This document shows positions 9,235 to 20,050 of a stretch of 64,000 bases of DNA, one piece after another (position 1 is the first letter of the stretch; every line of letters begins with the position of its first letter). The notes under the pieces were generated by a model. That model had not been told where the DNA came from. It did no database searches and saw only the letters and a list, made by a program, of their open reading frames with translations. This DNA is from Druceiella hillmani (taxonomy: Eukaryota; Arthropoda; Insecta; Lepidoptera; Hepialidae), in the NCBI GenBank assembly GCA_039881145.1, contig JAYKKI010000064.1, forward strand, positions 3,240,501 to 3,304,500, given 5' to 3'. A program made the translations under genes and the position numbers.

Positions 9235-12070
9235 AGGTTGGTGTGTTTCTAAACATTTTATTGTATTTTAATGCTATATAACTTTATGGTACATCAGATA
9301 ATATCGAAATATAGTGTCCGAACATCATTGACATTGTTCAATCCTCAATATTTAGTCATTCCCGAGATTTATACTGCCAATATCTTTTTTATTTCAATGT
9401 ATAGATTGAATACAATAAAGTAGATTAAGTTTAATTGGGGTACAGCTACTTTAGATATTATTTTGCGTTCCATTTCTTTTTTAGTCATCTTAATATTTAA
9501 AGATATTTTGATCCCATATAACGTTATGGTATATAAGATAATATTGAAATATGGTGTTCGAGCATCATTGTCATTGCTCAATCCTCAATATTTATTCATT
9601 CCCTAGATTTATAACGTGAATAAATTGTTTATTTCAATGTATTGATTGAGTACAATAAAGTAAATTAAGTCTCATTGGGGTACAACTACTTTAGATGTTA
9701 TTTTGCGTTCCATCCTCTTTTATATTCATCTTAACATTTAAAGACATTTTAATGCTAAAAAACTTTATGGTATGTCAGATAAAATTTATATATAGTGCCC
9801 GATCATCATTGACATTACTCAATCCTCAATATTTAGTCATTCCCGAAATTTAGACCGGGAATAAATTTTTTATTTCAATCTATTGATTGAGTACAATAAA
9901 GTAAATTAAGTTTCATTGGGGTACAGCTACTTTAGATATTATTTTGCGTTCCATTCTCTTTTGTAATCGTCTTAATATTTAAAGACATTTTAATGCTAAA
10001 AAACTTTATGGTATGTCAGATAAAATTTACATATAGTGCCCGATCATCATTGACATTACTCAATCCTCAATATTTAGTCATTCCCGAAATTTAGACCGGG
10101 AATAAATTTTTTATTTCAATCTATTGATTGAGTACAATAAAGTAAATTAAGTTTCATTGGGGTACAGCTACTTTAGATATTATTTTGCGTTCCATTCTCT
10201 TTTGTAATCGTCTTAACATTTAAAGATATTTTAATGTTAAAATACTTTATGGTATATCAGATAATATTAACATATAGTGCCCGATCATCATTGAAATTGC
10301 TCAATTCTCAATATTTATTCATTCCCGAGATTTATACTGGGAATATATTTTTTATTTCAATGTATTGATTAAGTACAATAGAATAAATTAAGTTCCATTG
10401 AGGTACAACTACTTTAGATATTATTTTGTGTTCCATTCTCTTTTGTAATCATCTCAACATTTAAAGATATTTTAATGTTAAAATACTTTATGGTATATCA
10501 GATAATATTAACATATAGTGCCCGATCATCATTGACATTGTTCAATCCTCAATATTTAGTCATTCCCGAGATTTATCCTGCTAATATATTTTTTATTTCA
10601 ATGTATTGATTGAATACAATAGAATAAATTATGTTTCATTGAGGTACAACTACTTTAGATGTTATTTTGCGTTCCATTTTCTTTTATAGTCATTTTAACA
10701 TTTAAAGATATTTTAATGCTAAAAAACTTTATGGTATGTAAGCTAATATTAACACATAGTGCCCGATCATCATTGACATTGTTCAATCCTCAATATTTAG
10801 TCATTCCCGAGATTTATCCTGCTAATATATTTTTTATTTTAATGTACTGATTGAGTACAATAGAATAAATTAAGTTTCATTGAGGTACAACTACTTTAGA
10901 TATTATTTTGCATTCCATTCTCTTTTATAGTTATTTTAACATTTAAAGATATTTTAATGCTAAATAACTTTATGGCATGTCAGATAATATTAACATATAG
11001 TGTCCGAGAGTCAATGACATTGCTCAATCCTCAATATTTAGTCATTCCCGAGATTTATACTGGGAATATATTTTTTATTTTAATGTACTGATTGAGCACA
11101 ATAAAATAAATTAAGTTTCATTGAGGTACAACCACTTTAGATATTATTTTGCATTCCATTCTCTTTTATAGTTATTTTAACATTTAAAGATATTTTAATG
11201 CTAAATAACTTTATGGCATGTCAGATAATATTGATATATAGTATCCGAGTGTCAATGACATTGCTCAATCCTCAATATTTAGTCATTCCCGAAATTTATA
11301 CCGGGAATAAATTTTTTATTTCAATGTATTGAATTGGGTACAATAAAGTAAATTAAGTTTCATTGAGGTACAACTATTTTAGATATTATTTTGCGTCCCA
11401 TTTCTTTTTTAGTTATCTTAACATTTAAAGATATTTTGATGCCAAATAACGTTATGGTATGTAAGATAATACTGAAATATAGTGTTTGAGCGTCAGTGAC
11501 ATTGCTCAATTTCAATCCTCAATATTTAGTCATTCCCGAGATTTATACTGCGAATATTTTTTTTATTTCAATGTATTGATTGAGTACAATAAAGTAGATT
11601 AAGTTGCATTGAGGTACAGCTACTTTAGATATTATTTTGCGTTCCTTTTCTTTTTTAGTCATCTTAACATTTAAAGATATTTTAATGCTAAAAAATTATG
11701 GTATGTCAGATAATATTGACATACAGTGCCCGATCATCATTTACATTGCTCAATCCTCAATATTTAGTCATTCCCGAGATTTATACCGGGAATATATTTT
11801 TATTTCAATGTATTGAATTGGGTACAATAAAGTAAATTAAGTTTCTTTGAGGTACAACAATATTATATATATTATTTTGCGTCCCATTTCTTTTTTAGTT
11901 ATCTTAACATTTAAAGATATTTTGATGCCAAATAACGTTATGGTATGTAAGATAATACTGAAATATAGTGTTTGAGCGTCAGTGACATTGCTCAATTTCA
12001 ATCCTCAATATTTAGTCATTCCCGAGATTTACACTGGGATTATTTTTTTTTTCAATGTATTGATTGAGTA
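9235..12070 (+). repeat. 241-bp satellite array, about 12 units
   Basis: The marker CCTCAATATTTAGTCATTCC recurs at 9343, 9583, 9824, 10065, 10306, 10547, 10788, 11029, 11270, 11517, 11755 and 12003, giving steps of 240-241 bp for most of the array. The last steps are 247, 238 and 248. The irregular end reflects a two-unit (about 485 bp) block copied twice: the units around 11340-11516 and 11825-12002 share insertions such as GAATTGGGTACAATAAAG and an extra TTTCAA. Open frames inside are artefacts. The array resumes after the LINE insertion, at 12627-12715. Confidence 0.95.
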
Positions 12071-12626
12071 GTAGGGTCACAGCAGTTAACCGATGTTTTT
12101 TCGGTCTTTAAAAGCACATGAAGTCTAGCTTCACCATTAGAAAAACAAGTATTCTGTTTACAAAAGCTTAATTAGGTCCATTCTTACCTACTCTGCTGAG
12201 ACATGGACAAAGACAGTTAAAGTTAACACACCATCTCTGTTTTTGAAAGAAAGATGTTAAGAAGTATTTTTGGTGGTCTAAATTGTAACAACATCTGGAG
12301 AAGAAGAACTAACTCTGAACTTTACTAATTATTTAAAGAACCGAATGTAGTCAAAAACATCGCAATTCAGAGAATAAAATGGGTAGGACACTTGAGCAGA
12401 ATAGACGGCAGTCGGGCAACAAAAAATATCTTCTTAGCTAGACTATTGGGCTCTCGAAAAAGAGGAAGACCTAAACTTAGGTGGCTCGACTGCCTGGAAA
12501 AAAACTTTAAAATTCTAAGTGTAACGAATTGGATGTCTCTGGCCAAGAACAGGAGAGCTTCGGAGTTGATTCTGCGGAAGGCAGGGGCCCATCCTGGGAT
12601 GTCAAGCCATTGAAGAAGAAGAAGAA
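12071..12626 (+). mobile_element. 5'-truncated LINE (non-LTR retrotransposon) 3' end inserted in the satellite
   Basis: About 556 bp splits one 241-bp satellite unit. It ends in five GAA repeats, the microsatellite-type tail of RTE-like LINEs. Satellite sequence GATTGAGTA just before it and GATTGAATA just after it look like a target duplication with one mismatch. Only the extreme C-terminal coding part is present, so insertion by target-primed reverse transcription with severe 5' truncation is the natural reading. I cannot fix the clade; RTE-like is the best guess. Confidence 0.85.
12082..12613 (+). pseudogene. LINE reverse transcriptase C-terminal relic
   Basis: Conceptual translation gives the downstream region of a LINE ORF2: a stretch with NRCFFGL, KSSFTIRKT, then YKSLIRSILTYSAETWT, then LRSIFGG and IQRIKWVGHLSRID, then the RKRGRPKLRWLDCLE block. 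This order is characteristic of the region after the RT catalytic core in many insect LINEs. The frame changes near 12145 and again near 12255, and there are in-frame stops (for example TAA at 12326-12328), so it is dead. The last clean frame is 12392-12613. The RT catalytic core and the endonuclease are absent because of truncation. Confidence 0.85.
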
Positions 12627-12715
12627 GATTGAATACAATAGAATAAATTAAGTTTCATTGAGGTACAACTACTTCAGATATAATTTTGCGTTCCATTCTA
12701 TTTTGTAGTCATAAT
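12627..12715 (+). repeat. Resumed 241-bp satellite unit (partial)
   Basis: GATTGAATACAATAGAATAA and the following TTTCATTGAGGTACAACTAC match the satellite unit downstream of its insertion point, proving that the LINE landed in a pre-existing array. The match ends near TTTTGTAGTCAT. Confidence 0.85.
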
Positions 12716-12825
12716 GTGCGATTTGCTTGAAAACGATTTCGACAGCATCAATCATGACTTTATTTATTTCAAACTTTAATATTTCGTTAATGTTGTTTAC
12801 TATTACCATCTATATTTAGATATAA

Positions 12826-13129
12826 AAAAAATTGTAAGAGTGAATTCTGTAGGTGGAAAATATTTTAAAAATAGTGATTGATTTAGCATATAGAAGGGTA
12901 GGGTAATTCAGAAAATCTTCAGAAATTCAGAAAATGGTATGCCTGTCTTTGTGTTAGTTTGTTTTTCAATCAGGCGAAATCTACTAAACGGGTTTTGATG
13001 AAATTTCTATTAGTGTTTTTAGTAAACTTTATGCTCACAAAGTTCTGAGAGAAAAAAAAACCCAAAAAGAGTCCTAATAACTTTTTTTATACGAATTACA
13101 CGCAAACGAAGTCGCTTCTGCACAGCTAG
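12826..13129 (+). mobile_element. Dispersed Helitron-like element, copy 1
   Basis: This block aligns with 29577-29860: shared GTGAATTC.GTA.GTGGAAAA, TATTTTAAAAA.AGTGATT, and GG.TTTTGATGAAATTT. Its 3' end reads GAAG-TCG-CTTC hairpin, seven bases, then CTAG|T (13126-13130), again Helitron-like. A GACGAAGTCGC...AGCTAGT ending is one I recall as widespread in Lepidoptera. There is no coding sequence. The 5' border is undefined. Confidence 0.5.
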
Positions 13130-13257
13130 TAAGTACACGGTGTCCTGGAATAAATGTCAGACAAAAAAGACGTTATTCTTTGACTGAAAAATAGGTGATC
13201 ATCGTTAAAATAAAATTTAAAAATGAATAATAAATTAAAATAAAATTTTTTTTTCAG

Positions 13258-13378
13258 AAAATTGAAAATAATATTCATAATTATTTGTCATCTTTTTCGT
13301 ACACACAATACTTGCGCACATTGTTCAGCATCGTTCGGGGAAAACCTGCAAGCAGCTGCGAAGACATCGCCACTGCAG
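13258..13378 (+). CDS. Possible orphan internal exon
   Basis: A strong acceptor-like TTTTTTTTTCAG ends at 13257 and a donor-like CTGCAG|GTAAAC sits at 13378/13379, enclosing 121 bp. The second half is clearly GC-richer than its surroundings. Two of three plus-strand frames are open throughout; the third-position frame has a protein-like end reading LRTLFSIVRGKPASSCEDI. I do not recognise the product, and no companion exon was found within the window. It may be an exon of a long-intron gene, a transposon scrap, or chance. Confidence 0.2.
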
Positions 13379-13981
13379 GTAAACACCGCACTCTGGTCAA
13401 GTAATGGGTGTGTTAAAAGAGTTATGTGTAATATTTTTTTTTTTGTACTTAAATAGAAAAGGGACGTGTTTTACTTTTTATTTCTACAATTTATTCCTTT
13501 ATAGCCAACGAATAGCATCTTTCCTTGTCCGGATTATACCCGTGATAATATGAATATAATAACGTGCTATTTTTAAGTCCGTTGCGCGCTCGCCTTCTGG
13601 TCTATATCTCTCATTGCTCCGCAGTGTTGGTTTCCAAGTAGCATAAGAGATTTAATGATAGTTATGAGGTCAACACGATATCTCACACTTGAAAACACCT
13701 GAAGCCATTCAGACTACACGTGGAAATAAAAATGTACATCCATATTGCACGTTCAGAAGGAAACAGGCCTAATCAAAATAATTAAAAGAATGGGAAACTG
13801 ATGTTTCCATAGATAATTTTATTACACAAAGTAATAAGATTATCTAGGTAAACATGTCCCATAACCTGTAAACTAATATGCAACTGACCTTCGTCTATTA
13901 CACTGACCGACTTCTGTATCAATTATTTAAGAAATACTCTTAATTTTGAAACAAAACGTCGTTTCCTAAAATTTATTACCT
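13379..13981. other. No feature seen
   Basis: Mixed-composition DNA with no recognisable gene or repeat. Confidence 0.45.
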
Positions 13982-14346
13982 CTGAATTGGGTATTTGACT
14001 AAATTCTTTCATTAATCATAATTCCAAGGTATAAGCTGATGAAGAGTGAATTTTTTTTAAATAATCTTAAAAATTGACCGAGTTATAAGTTTAAATTTAA
14101 CCTTTAGAGATGGACGGCAATACTGTGTTGTGAGGTCATTTTTAATATTGCACATCATACTCTACGAGAGGAAAAGAGACAGGGATATACCCAACTCTAT
14201 CCGTATCTTCAAATTTAGAAGCCTACAACTGGCTTATTTTTCAATCAATTTTTGAATTTTTTTCAAGACTGATTTTTAATTGACTTACATTTCACAATAT
14301 TGTACGAAAAATATCAAAAATTTAGAATGAGTCAACTACCGTATTG
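13982..14346 (+). repeat. Dispersed repeat family R, copy 2
   Basis: Very similar over about 360 bp to 33316-33683, from AATTGGGTATTTGACTAAA to AGAATGAGTCAA.TA.C.TATTG. It includes the shared AGGAAAAGAGACAGGGATAT and the CAACTGGCTTATTTTTCAAT block. The shared borders of copies 2 and 3 give a good estimate of this family's unit. Non-coding. Confidence 0.8.
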
Positions 14347-15116
14347 AGTGACCTTCATTTTGAAGACGCCATTTATATAATATAAAAAGAAAACCCATTT
14401 TCATTTTGGGAAATCGAAAAGAAATACATTTAATTCATGCTTATGGATGTTTCGACGCTAGGTCTTATAAAAAATATTAATCGCGTAACAGGAAAATCAT
14501 TAACAATTCCGTTTTCCAATGACTTTTGTTAATTAATGATAATAAACGATAAGCAAACAAAAAGATAACTTTGATATGAACATTAATTGATTAATATGAA
14601 AGGACCTTGCAACTTACATACTTTAGTGTAAGTAGATGTAACTGTAGGTTACAAATAATAACTTATTGCGCAGTGTACAGTCCACAATAATACACATCAC
14701 TGTTTAAAACCTGTTATTTCGATAACTTTTGTGTTATTCCATTTTTGGCTTTAGTTTTTCTTTCTGAATTAAAAAAAATCATATTTTTAATAATTAAAAT
14801 GGGTTTACATGTGATAAAATGAAAAGAGAACTTATTGGTAACTAATCTAACCTAAACTTACCTTTTCACAAACAGGTATAATAATGGTGATGTTGAGAAT
14901 AATCTGCTGAAAGCTCAAAATTGACAGCTGGAAAATCTTTTTTCAGAAAATACGTGGATGCGTTGAGGGTTGTGATCAATTTATTTAGTTGTGTTGCTGT
15001 TGTGCCCAATCAAAATTTTGTTTCCATTTCGCAAGGGCAAGATTTTAATTATTCCATTTTTGGGTTGTATATTTCGTTACTTTGTGACACATATGAAAAA
15101 AACTTTAATTGACACA
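14347..15116. other. No feature seen
   Basis: AT-rich DNA. Short open frames at 14921-15176 overlap in two frames and are not recognised. Confidence 0.45.
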
Positions 15117-15575
15117 CATACTTTTAAGCAGCTAAAAGAAGGTCAAAAAATGTTTAATCAACTAATAAAATATTGAATTAAACATGACTTATTTTGTAAT
15201 TGTTTTGAAAAATTACTAGATCGATAATGCATTTATATTATAATCGATAATGCAATATACTTAATAAGCTAAAAGAAGGTCAAACATATTTTTAGTTAAT
15301 TTATAAAATGTTGAATTAAACGCGACATATTTCGAAATTGATATAAAAAATCTTAAATCGATAATGCATATGCTTAATCAGCTAAAGAAGATCCAAAAAT
15401 CTTTTTAATTAAATATTAAAATTTTTAATTAAACGTGACATATTTTGTAATTGATATGAAAAAATATGAAATCAATAATGTTTACGTTTAATCAGCTAAA
15501 ATAAGGTCAAAAATATTTTTAATTAACTCTTAAAATACTGATTTTAACGAGGCATGTTTTATAATTTAATAAATA
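15117..15575 (+). repeat. Four degenerate ~114-bp tandem units
   Basis: Units are marked by CAGCTAAAAGAAGGTCAAA near 15129, 15267, 15380 and 15494. Each is followed by TTAATTAA.T..TAAAAT, then GAATTAAACGTGACATATTT, then ATCGATAATGCA. The first spacing is longer because ATCGATAATGCA is itself doubled there. Confidence 0.8.
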
Positions 15576-15583
15576 AAGGAGAA

Positions 15584-15630
15584 ATTCTTTAAAGAAAGTA
15601 GAAATAATACTATATTACGTAGTTTAATTT
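15584..15630 (-). repeat. Solo end of MITE family A
   Basis: TTTAAAGAAAGTAGAAATAA, TACTATATTACGTAGTTTAA corresponds to the right-hand end of the complete copies at 46697 and 62251. No left end is present. Confidence 0.6.
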
Positions 15631-15918
15631 ATTTGTCAAAAATGAAATTAAGCGAAAAGAAAATCAAACATCATTTTTAGTTTAGTCAAATAAACGTCAC
15701 ATCTTCTGTTTACGATTTTGTGTAACTAAAATTGTATTATATTTATTCCTTGGGATGTATATTTCCTTGGGATGTATATGTATATAATAAAATAAAAATA
15801 TAATACAGAAAATATCTTTCATTACCCTGAAACCTTTATGTATTAAATGATAACTGTTTGATAGTAAATAATGTGGAAAAAACATTTTTAAACGAATTTC
15901 CAGTTGTATTTTAAACTA

Positions 15919-15968
<50 letters not shown>

Positions 15969-16099
15969 TACAATGCTTATTATCAACATTTGATGTAATA
16001 AACCTAATGCACGTTTCTTTTGTGAATAAATTCATTTTTCACCTGTTTTTCAACTAAATCAGTTTTATATTGTATGAATATAGGAATCAATTTTATTAT
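15631..16099. repeat. AT-rich DNA with (TA)n at 15920-15965
   Basis: A pure TA tract of about 46 bp lies within featureless AT-rich DNA; TTCCTTGGGATGTATA is doubled near 15748. Confidence 0.7.
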
Positions 16100-16119
16100 A
16101 AATTAAACTTTGGTAGTGG

Positions 16120-16290
16120 ATGGTAGGAAGATGCAAAAACATTTTTTTAAATAAATAGCTATATAGCTATAATCTCGCTTCATAATTGCTTCTCGAACTT
16201 CTTCCTTCAGCCAGATGGTGACGGCTTTTGCTATTGCTCTGTGGGTTGATCGAGTTGTTCCACTAGTCTTGATGTTCACGTGACTTGGTG
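16120..16290 (-). pseudogene. Possible LINE ORF scrap
   Basis: The minus strand reads THRAIAKAVTIWLKEEVREA followed by IMKRDYSY. The W-L-x-E-x-x-R-x-x-I-x-x-R-D-x-x-Y pattern resembles the linker between endonuclease and reverse transcriptase in many insect LINEs. The match is short and the flanking frame carries no other domain, so this is tentative. Confidence 0.25.
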
Positions 16291-16292
16291 TA

Positions 16293-16447
16293 AGTTTAAA
16301 CTTTGTGCACGTTTTGTTGAACCAAATACTTTGTATCGTCTTCCGAAAATTAATTCGGATTTGACGGTACAATATAACGAATGTCTCCGAATGAAATTTC
16401 GGAAGACGATACAAATTTGGTTCAACAAAACGTTCATAAAGTTTAAA
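16293..16447. mobile_element. Palindromic MITE-like hairpin, ~155 bp
   Basis: GTTTAAACTTTGTGCACGTT continuing to CAAATACTTTGTATCGTCTT at the left is matched, inverted, by ACGATACAAATTTGGTTCAA and CGTTCATAAAGTTTAAA at the right. Arms are about 63 bp with few differences and a loop near 25 bp. It directly abuts the 49-bp tandem array that follows. Confidence 0.75.
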
Positions 16448-16831
16448 TAGTTATATATTTCAATAAGGACAGTTATGTAGTTATGAGGTATGTATATAAC
16501 TACAGATTTCAATAAGGCCAGTTATGTAGTTATGAGGTATATATATAACTATAGATTTCAATAAGACCAGTTATGTAGTTATGAGGTATGTATATAACTC
16601 TAGATTTCAATAAGGCCAGTTATATAGTTATGAGGTATGTATATAACTATAGATTTCAATAAGGCCAGTTATGTAGTTATGAGGTATCTATACAACTATA
16701 GATTTCAATAAGGCCAGTTATGTAGTTATGAGGTATGTATATAACTATTGATTTCAATAAGGCCAGTTATGTAGTCATGAGGTATGTATATAACTATATA
16801 TTTCAATCAGGCGAGTTATGTAGTTATGAGT
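16448..16831 (+). repeat. 49-bp tandem array, eight units
   Basis: GGCCAGTTATGTAGTTATGA starts units near 16467, 16516, 16565, 16614, 16663, 16712, 16761 and 16810; each then has a GGTATGTATATAAC run and an ATAGATTTCAATAA end. The units are nearly identical, so the array is recent. The last unit is altered (CAGGCGAGTT). Confidence 0.95.
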
Positions 16832-17715
16832 ATCAAATATAATTTGCAAGACCTGCATTTTGACATTTGTTGTGACGCAGAGCAGTGCGCCGCATGAATT
16901 ATGCGACTAAAATGCCGTGTATACTTTAACCCATGAACCTCTCATGTTAAACAGGATATTTTCCAATATTTTTAAAAATTCGTGGCTATCAGTAGTCAGC
17001 GCATTGAGTTTTCCGCATACGGATATAGTCTTTTTTATCGTTTTTAGTCACTGTTCTGCACCTGTAAATTATCTTTTTATCGAAGATGTATATTATCTGA
17101 ATGATTTTATTGAAATCCATTAATTTATTTAAGTGTAAAAGATAAAAATAGAATTTAACAGACAACGTTGGACTCTTATCATATTGGCACAGGTTGAAAT
17201 GTCTAAAAAATAAAAAACATGAGTCAGTGCTTGCCGGGCATGTATGCATTTTTAGTATTAAGTTTTTATGGAGCAAATTAGTACGACTGTCACCCTGACA
17301 TACTGTGGTTTTTTGGAGACGCTGTTGATTATAATTTATATGGGTGCCATAAGGGCAGCTTAGAGGGGAGGTGTAGTTAGCGGGGAGGGAGAGGCTACTT
17401 GCAGTAACTTAGTTGTCTATATCTGTTAAACACGATCAGTGCGGATGTCGATGTTTTCTTGATGTGAGGAGTTTACTTTGTGTGACAGATGCCGATTCAT
17501 TGATAATGAGGCAATAATAAATTTTGTCATGTATAAATAAATTGTTAAAAGAAAAATAAATAACGGTAAATAAATAACGATAAAACCCAATCAATTATAA
17601 CAAAAAAATTAGCATCAGTATTGGTGTGACAGAACGTGTTAATTAACTATTTTATTTATTTATGTATTTTAATATATTTAATCAATACTTATTGCTATGA
17701 GAGTGATATCTTACA
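16832..17715. other. No gene seen
   Basis: A G-rich patch lies at 17345-17400 (GGGGAGG.G.GTAG, GGGGAGGGAGAGG). Overlapping open frames on both strands at 16917-17276 are not recognised. Confidence 0.4.
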
Positions 17716-17825
17716 GACAACCAGAACCCCGCTCGATGAGCGACCGGGAATCGAACCCAGGTGCCCACAGTGCGCTGCGCGGTCAAAGACCGTATGCCTG
17801 GTGATCTCATACACCACGACGATGA
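17640..17825 (-). mobile_element. tRNA-derived SINE-like unit
   Basis: On the minus strand, TGGTGTATGAG (17817-17807) is a good RNA polymerase III A box lying in a D-arm-like GGTG...CACC stem. GGTTCGATTCC (17757-17747) is a perfect B box within a T-arm: stem CTGGG/CCCGG around a seven-base TTCGATT loop. The 49-base spacing and a poor anticodon arm argue against a working tRNA. The sequence then runs into an AT-rich tail with an ATAAATAAATAAA stretch. This is the structure of a tRNA-headed SINE. Its right border is approximate. Confidence 0.6.
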
Positions 17826-18486
17826 CAGAATGCAGATTGACTGAATTTTTAACATCGAAATTTTTCACATTGGGATTTTACAAATGTCGGGTTTTACGAT
17901 GCAGTTTTTGATATTGCAGCGTCCACACTTTGCAACGCTTACATCTGCATATGCGGACGTGGATGCTGATTTTACAATATCCATGTCTGTAGACTCGGAT
18001 ACGAATGCTAATTTTACAATGTTTACATACGCAGATGCGGATTCGGATGCTAATGGTGCAAAATCTTCATCTGGTTGATTGGTCGGTGTCGTGTCCACAT
18101 GAGACGAAGAAGCGGTTACAAATGTCCTTACACAGACACATTTGGCGATCTTGATAATATTTTGAGAGTAGAGCTGTCGACTAAATGGAAATTCTCCAAG
18201 ATCAAACAGAGATCTCCAAATCACCAGAGAATCAAATTCGATGCTTTTAAAAGAATGGTTAAAGCTGGTTACTTAACGAAGTTAAGTCTGGGTCGAATCA
18301 CTAATTTTGAAATTGGTAAAAACAAGGTAAATAAAACGTAGTCAGAAATTTTAGCTTAAAACAAATACAATTGGGGAAAACGGTGTAATACAAGAGAGGA
18401 GTTTGTAAGAATATATACCTGTATGAATATAAATGAATATACAGGTGTATGTGGTAAGAAGTTGTATGCATGTATTATTATGTGTA
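17826..18486. other. No gene; degenerate short repeats at 17940-18060
   Basis: Imperfect copies of a GATGCTAATTTTACAAT-type unit give an Asp/Ala/Thr-rich open frame on the plus strand and a 119-residue frame on the minus strand (17865-18224). Neither is recognised, and both follow from the repeat structure. Confidence 0.35.
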
Positions 18487-19172
18487 TATAAAATATAACA
18501 GTAACAATAACAGTAACAATAATAAGTATATAATATCTATGTATATAACAGTAACAATAATAAGTATATAATATCTAAAATTAAATGATAACAGTAATAA
18601 TAATAAGTATATAATATCTACAATTAAATAATAACAGTAACAATGATAAGTATATAATATATAAAATTAAATAATAACAGAAACAATGATAAGTATATAA
18701 TATCTACAATTAAATAATAACAGTAACAATGATAAGTATATAATATCTAAAATTAAATAATAACAGTAACAATAATAAGTATATAATATCTAAAATTAAA
18801 TAATAACAGTAACAATGATAAGTATATAATATCTAAAAGTAAATAATAACAGTAACAATAATAAGTATGTAATATCTACAATTAAATAATAACAGTAACA
18901 ATGATAAGTATATAATATCTAAAATTAAATAATAACAGTAACAATGATAAGTATATAATATCTAAAATTAAATAATAACAGTAACAATGATAAGTAGAGA
19001 ATATCTAAAATTAAATAATAATAGTAACAATAATAAGTATATAATATCTAAAATTAAATAATAACAGTAACAATGATAAGTATATAATATCTAAAATCAA
19101 ATAATAACTGTAACAATAACAAGTATATAATATCTAAAATTAAATAATAACAGTAACAATAATAAGTATTTA
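18487..19172 (+). repeat. 43-bp tandem array, about 16 units
   Basis: Each unit reads TAACAGTAACAATGATAAG then TATATAATATCTAAAATTAA with a short AATAA link; TAACAG recurs every 43 bp (for example 18675 and 18718). Variants alternate AATGATAAG with AATAATAAG and CTACAATT with CTAAAATT. The units at the left edge are shorter, suggesting seeding from a smaller CAGTAACAATAA repeat. Confidence 0.95.
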
Positions 19173-19603
19173 ATAATATCCTAAGTAACGTAATATTATT
19201 ATGTTCTATTATTTAGGCTATTATTATATATTTGTTATTGTTATTATTATTTTTTAATTTAAGAATTTCAAGTGCTAGTTGGGTGGTTATATTATAGAAA
19301 TAAGTGTTAACACTGTAAGAAAGTTATATTATCGTGTTAGTTCTTGTAAAACAAAAGGATACATTTATGAAAAGTGAATATACACAAAAAGTAGCGTCAC
19401 GTTATCCTGTGACAGCATCTAAAGGTGGGCAGTATGTTAGTTGCTATACATAGTACAGTGAATTAAAAAAATTATTAAAAATCTGTTACATGATTTGCAC
19501 TACTAGGGTTCTATACACAATTAGGCACATATACAATTTTTAAAAAATTAACGGTATTTAATATTTTTCATAGACTACAAAATATGAGGAAGTTATTAAT
19601 TTA
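19173..19603. other. No feature seen
   Basis: AT-rich DNA without recognisable genes or repeats. Confidence 0.45.
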
Positions 19604-20050
19604 TGTAGCTGATGGCGAGTGAAATGTAGCAAACGTCGGTTGTGTGAATTTGCATGTATACAAGGAAAAAGAATCATTGAGTTGATATCGATAACAAACA
19701 TTTTTAGCAGCAGCAGCATTTTGCAAATTTATTTCTTTGGAAACGATATTGTACCGCAAGCGTTCCATGTAAGTACTCACATTTTCATTATTCTATACTT
19801 TTATGTGTGCTTCTTTGAAGTTGGTTAAATATTTTTGTAGTTGATTTCAAGTGAAATGTAGAACTCAGCGGTTGTGTGAATTTGCATGTGCAAAATTTTT
19901 TAGCAACAGTAGCATTTTGCAAATTTATTTGTTTGGAGACGATATTGTACCGCAAGCGTTCCATGTAAGTATTCAAGTTTCATTACTCTATACTTTTAAG
20001 TGTGCTTCTTATTCAGTATTTCTTTGAGGTCGGTTAAATATTTTCGTAAA
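19604..20050 (+). repeat. Two ~233-bp direct repeats
   Basis: Copies start near 19604 and 19837. Shared landmarks are GTGAAATGTAG, CGGTTGTGTGAATTTGCATG, CAGCATTTTGCAAATTTATT, ACGATATTGTACCGCAAGCG followed by TTCCATGTAAGTA, and a GTGTGCTTCTT block. A third, more diverged copy lies at 21985-22145. TTCCATGTAAGT looks donor-like, but it sits in a repeat and no reading frame supports splicing. Confidence 0.8.

Noticed and set aside
17747..17817. Functional tRNA gene
   Set aside because: D and T arms are present but acceptor and anticodon arms do not fold well; SINE head is more likely.
17865..18224. 119-codon minus-strand frame rich in Ala/Ser/Asp
   Set aside because: Built on short degenerate repeats, open on both strands, no known family.
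19764..19776. Donor-like CCATGTAAGT
   Set aside because: Repeated with its surroundings at 19964 and blurred at 22066; part of a dispersed repeat without coding frame.
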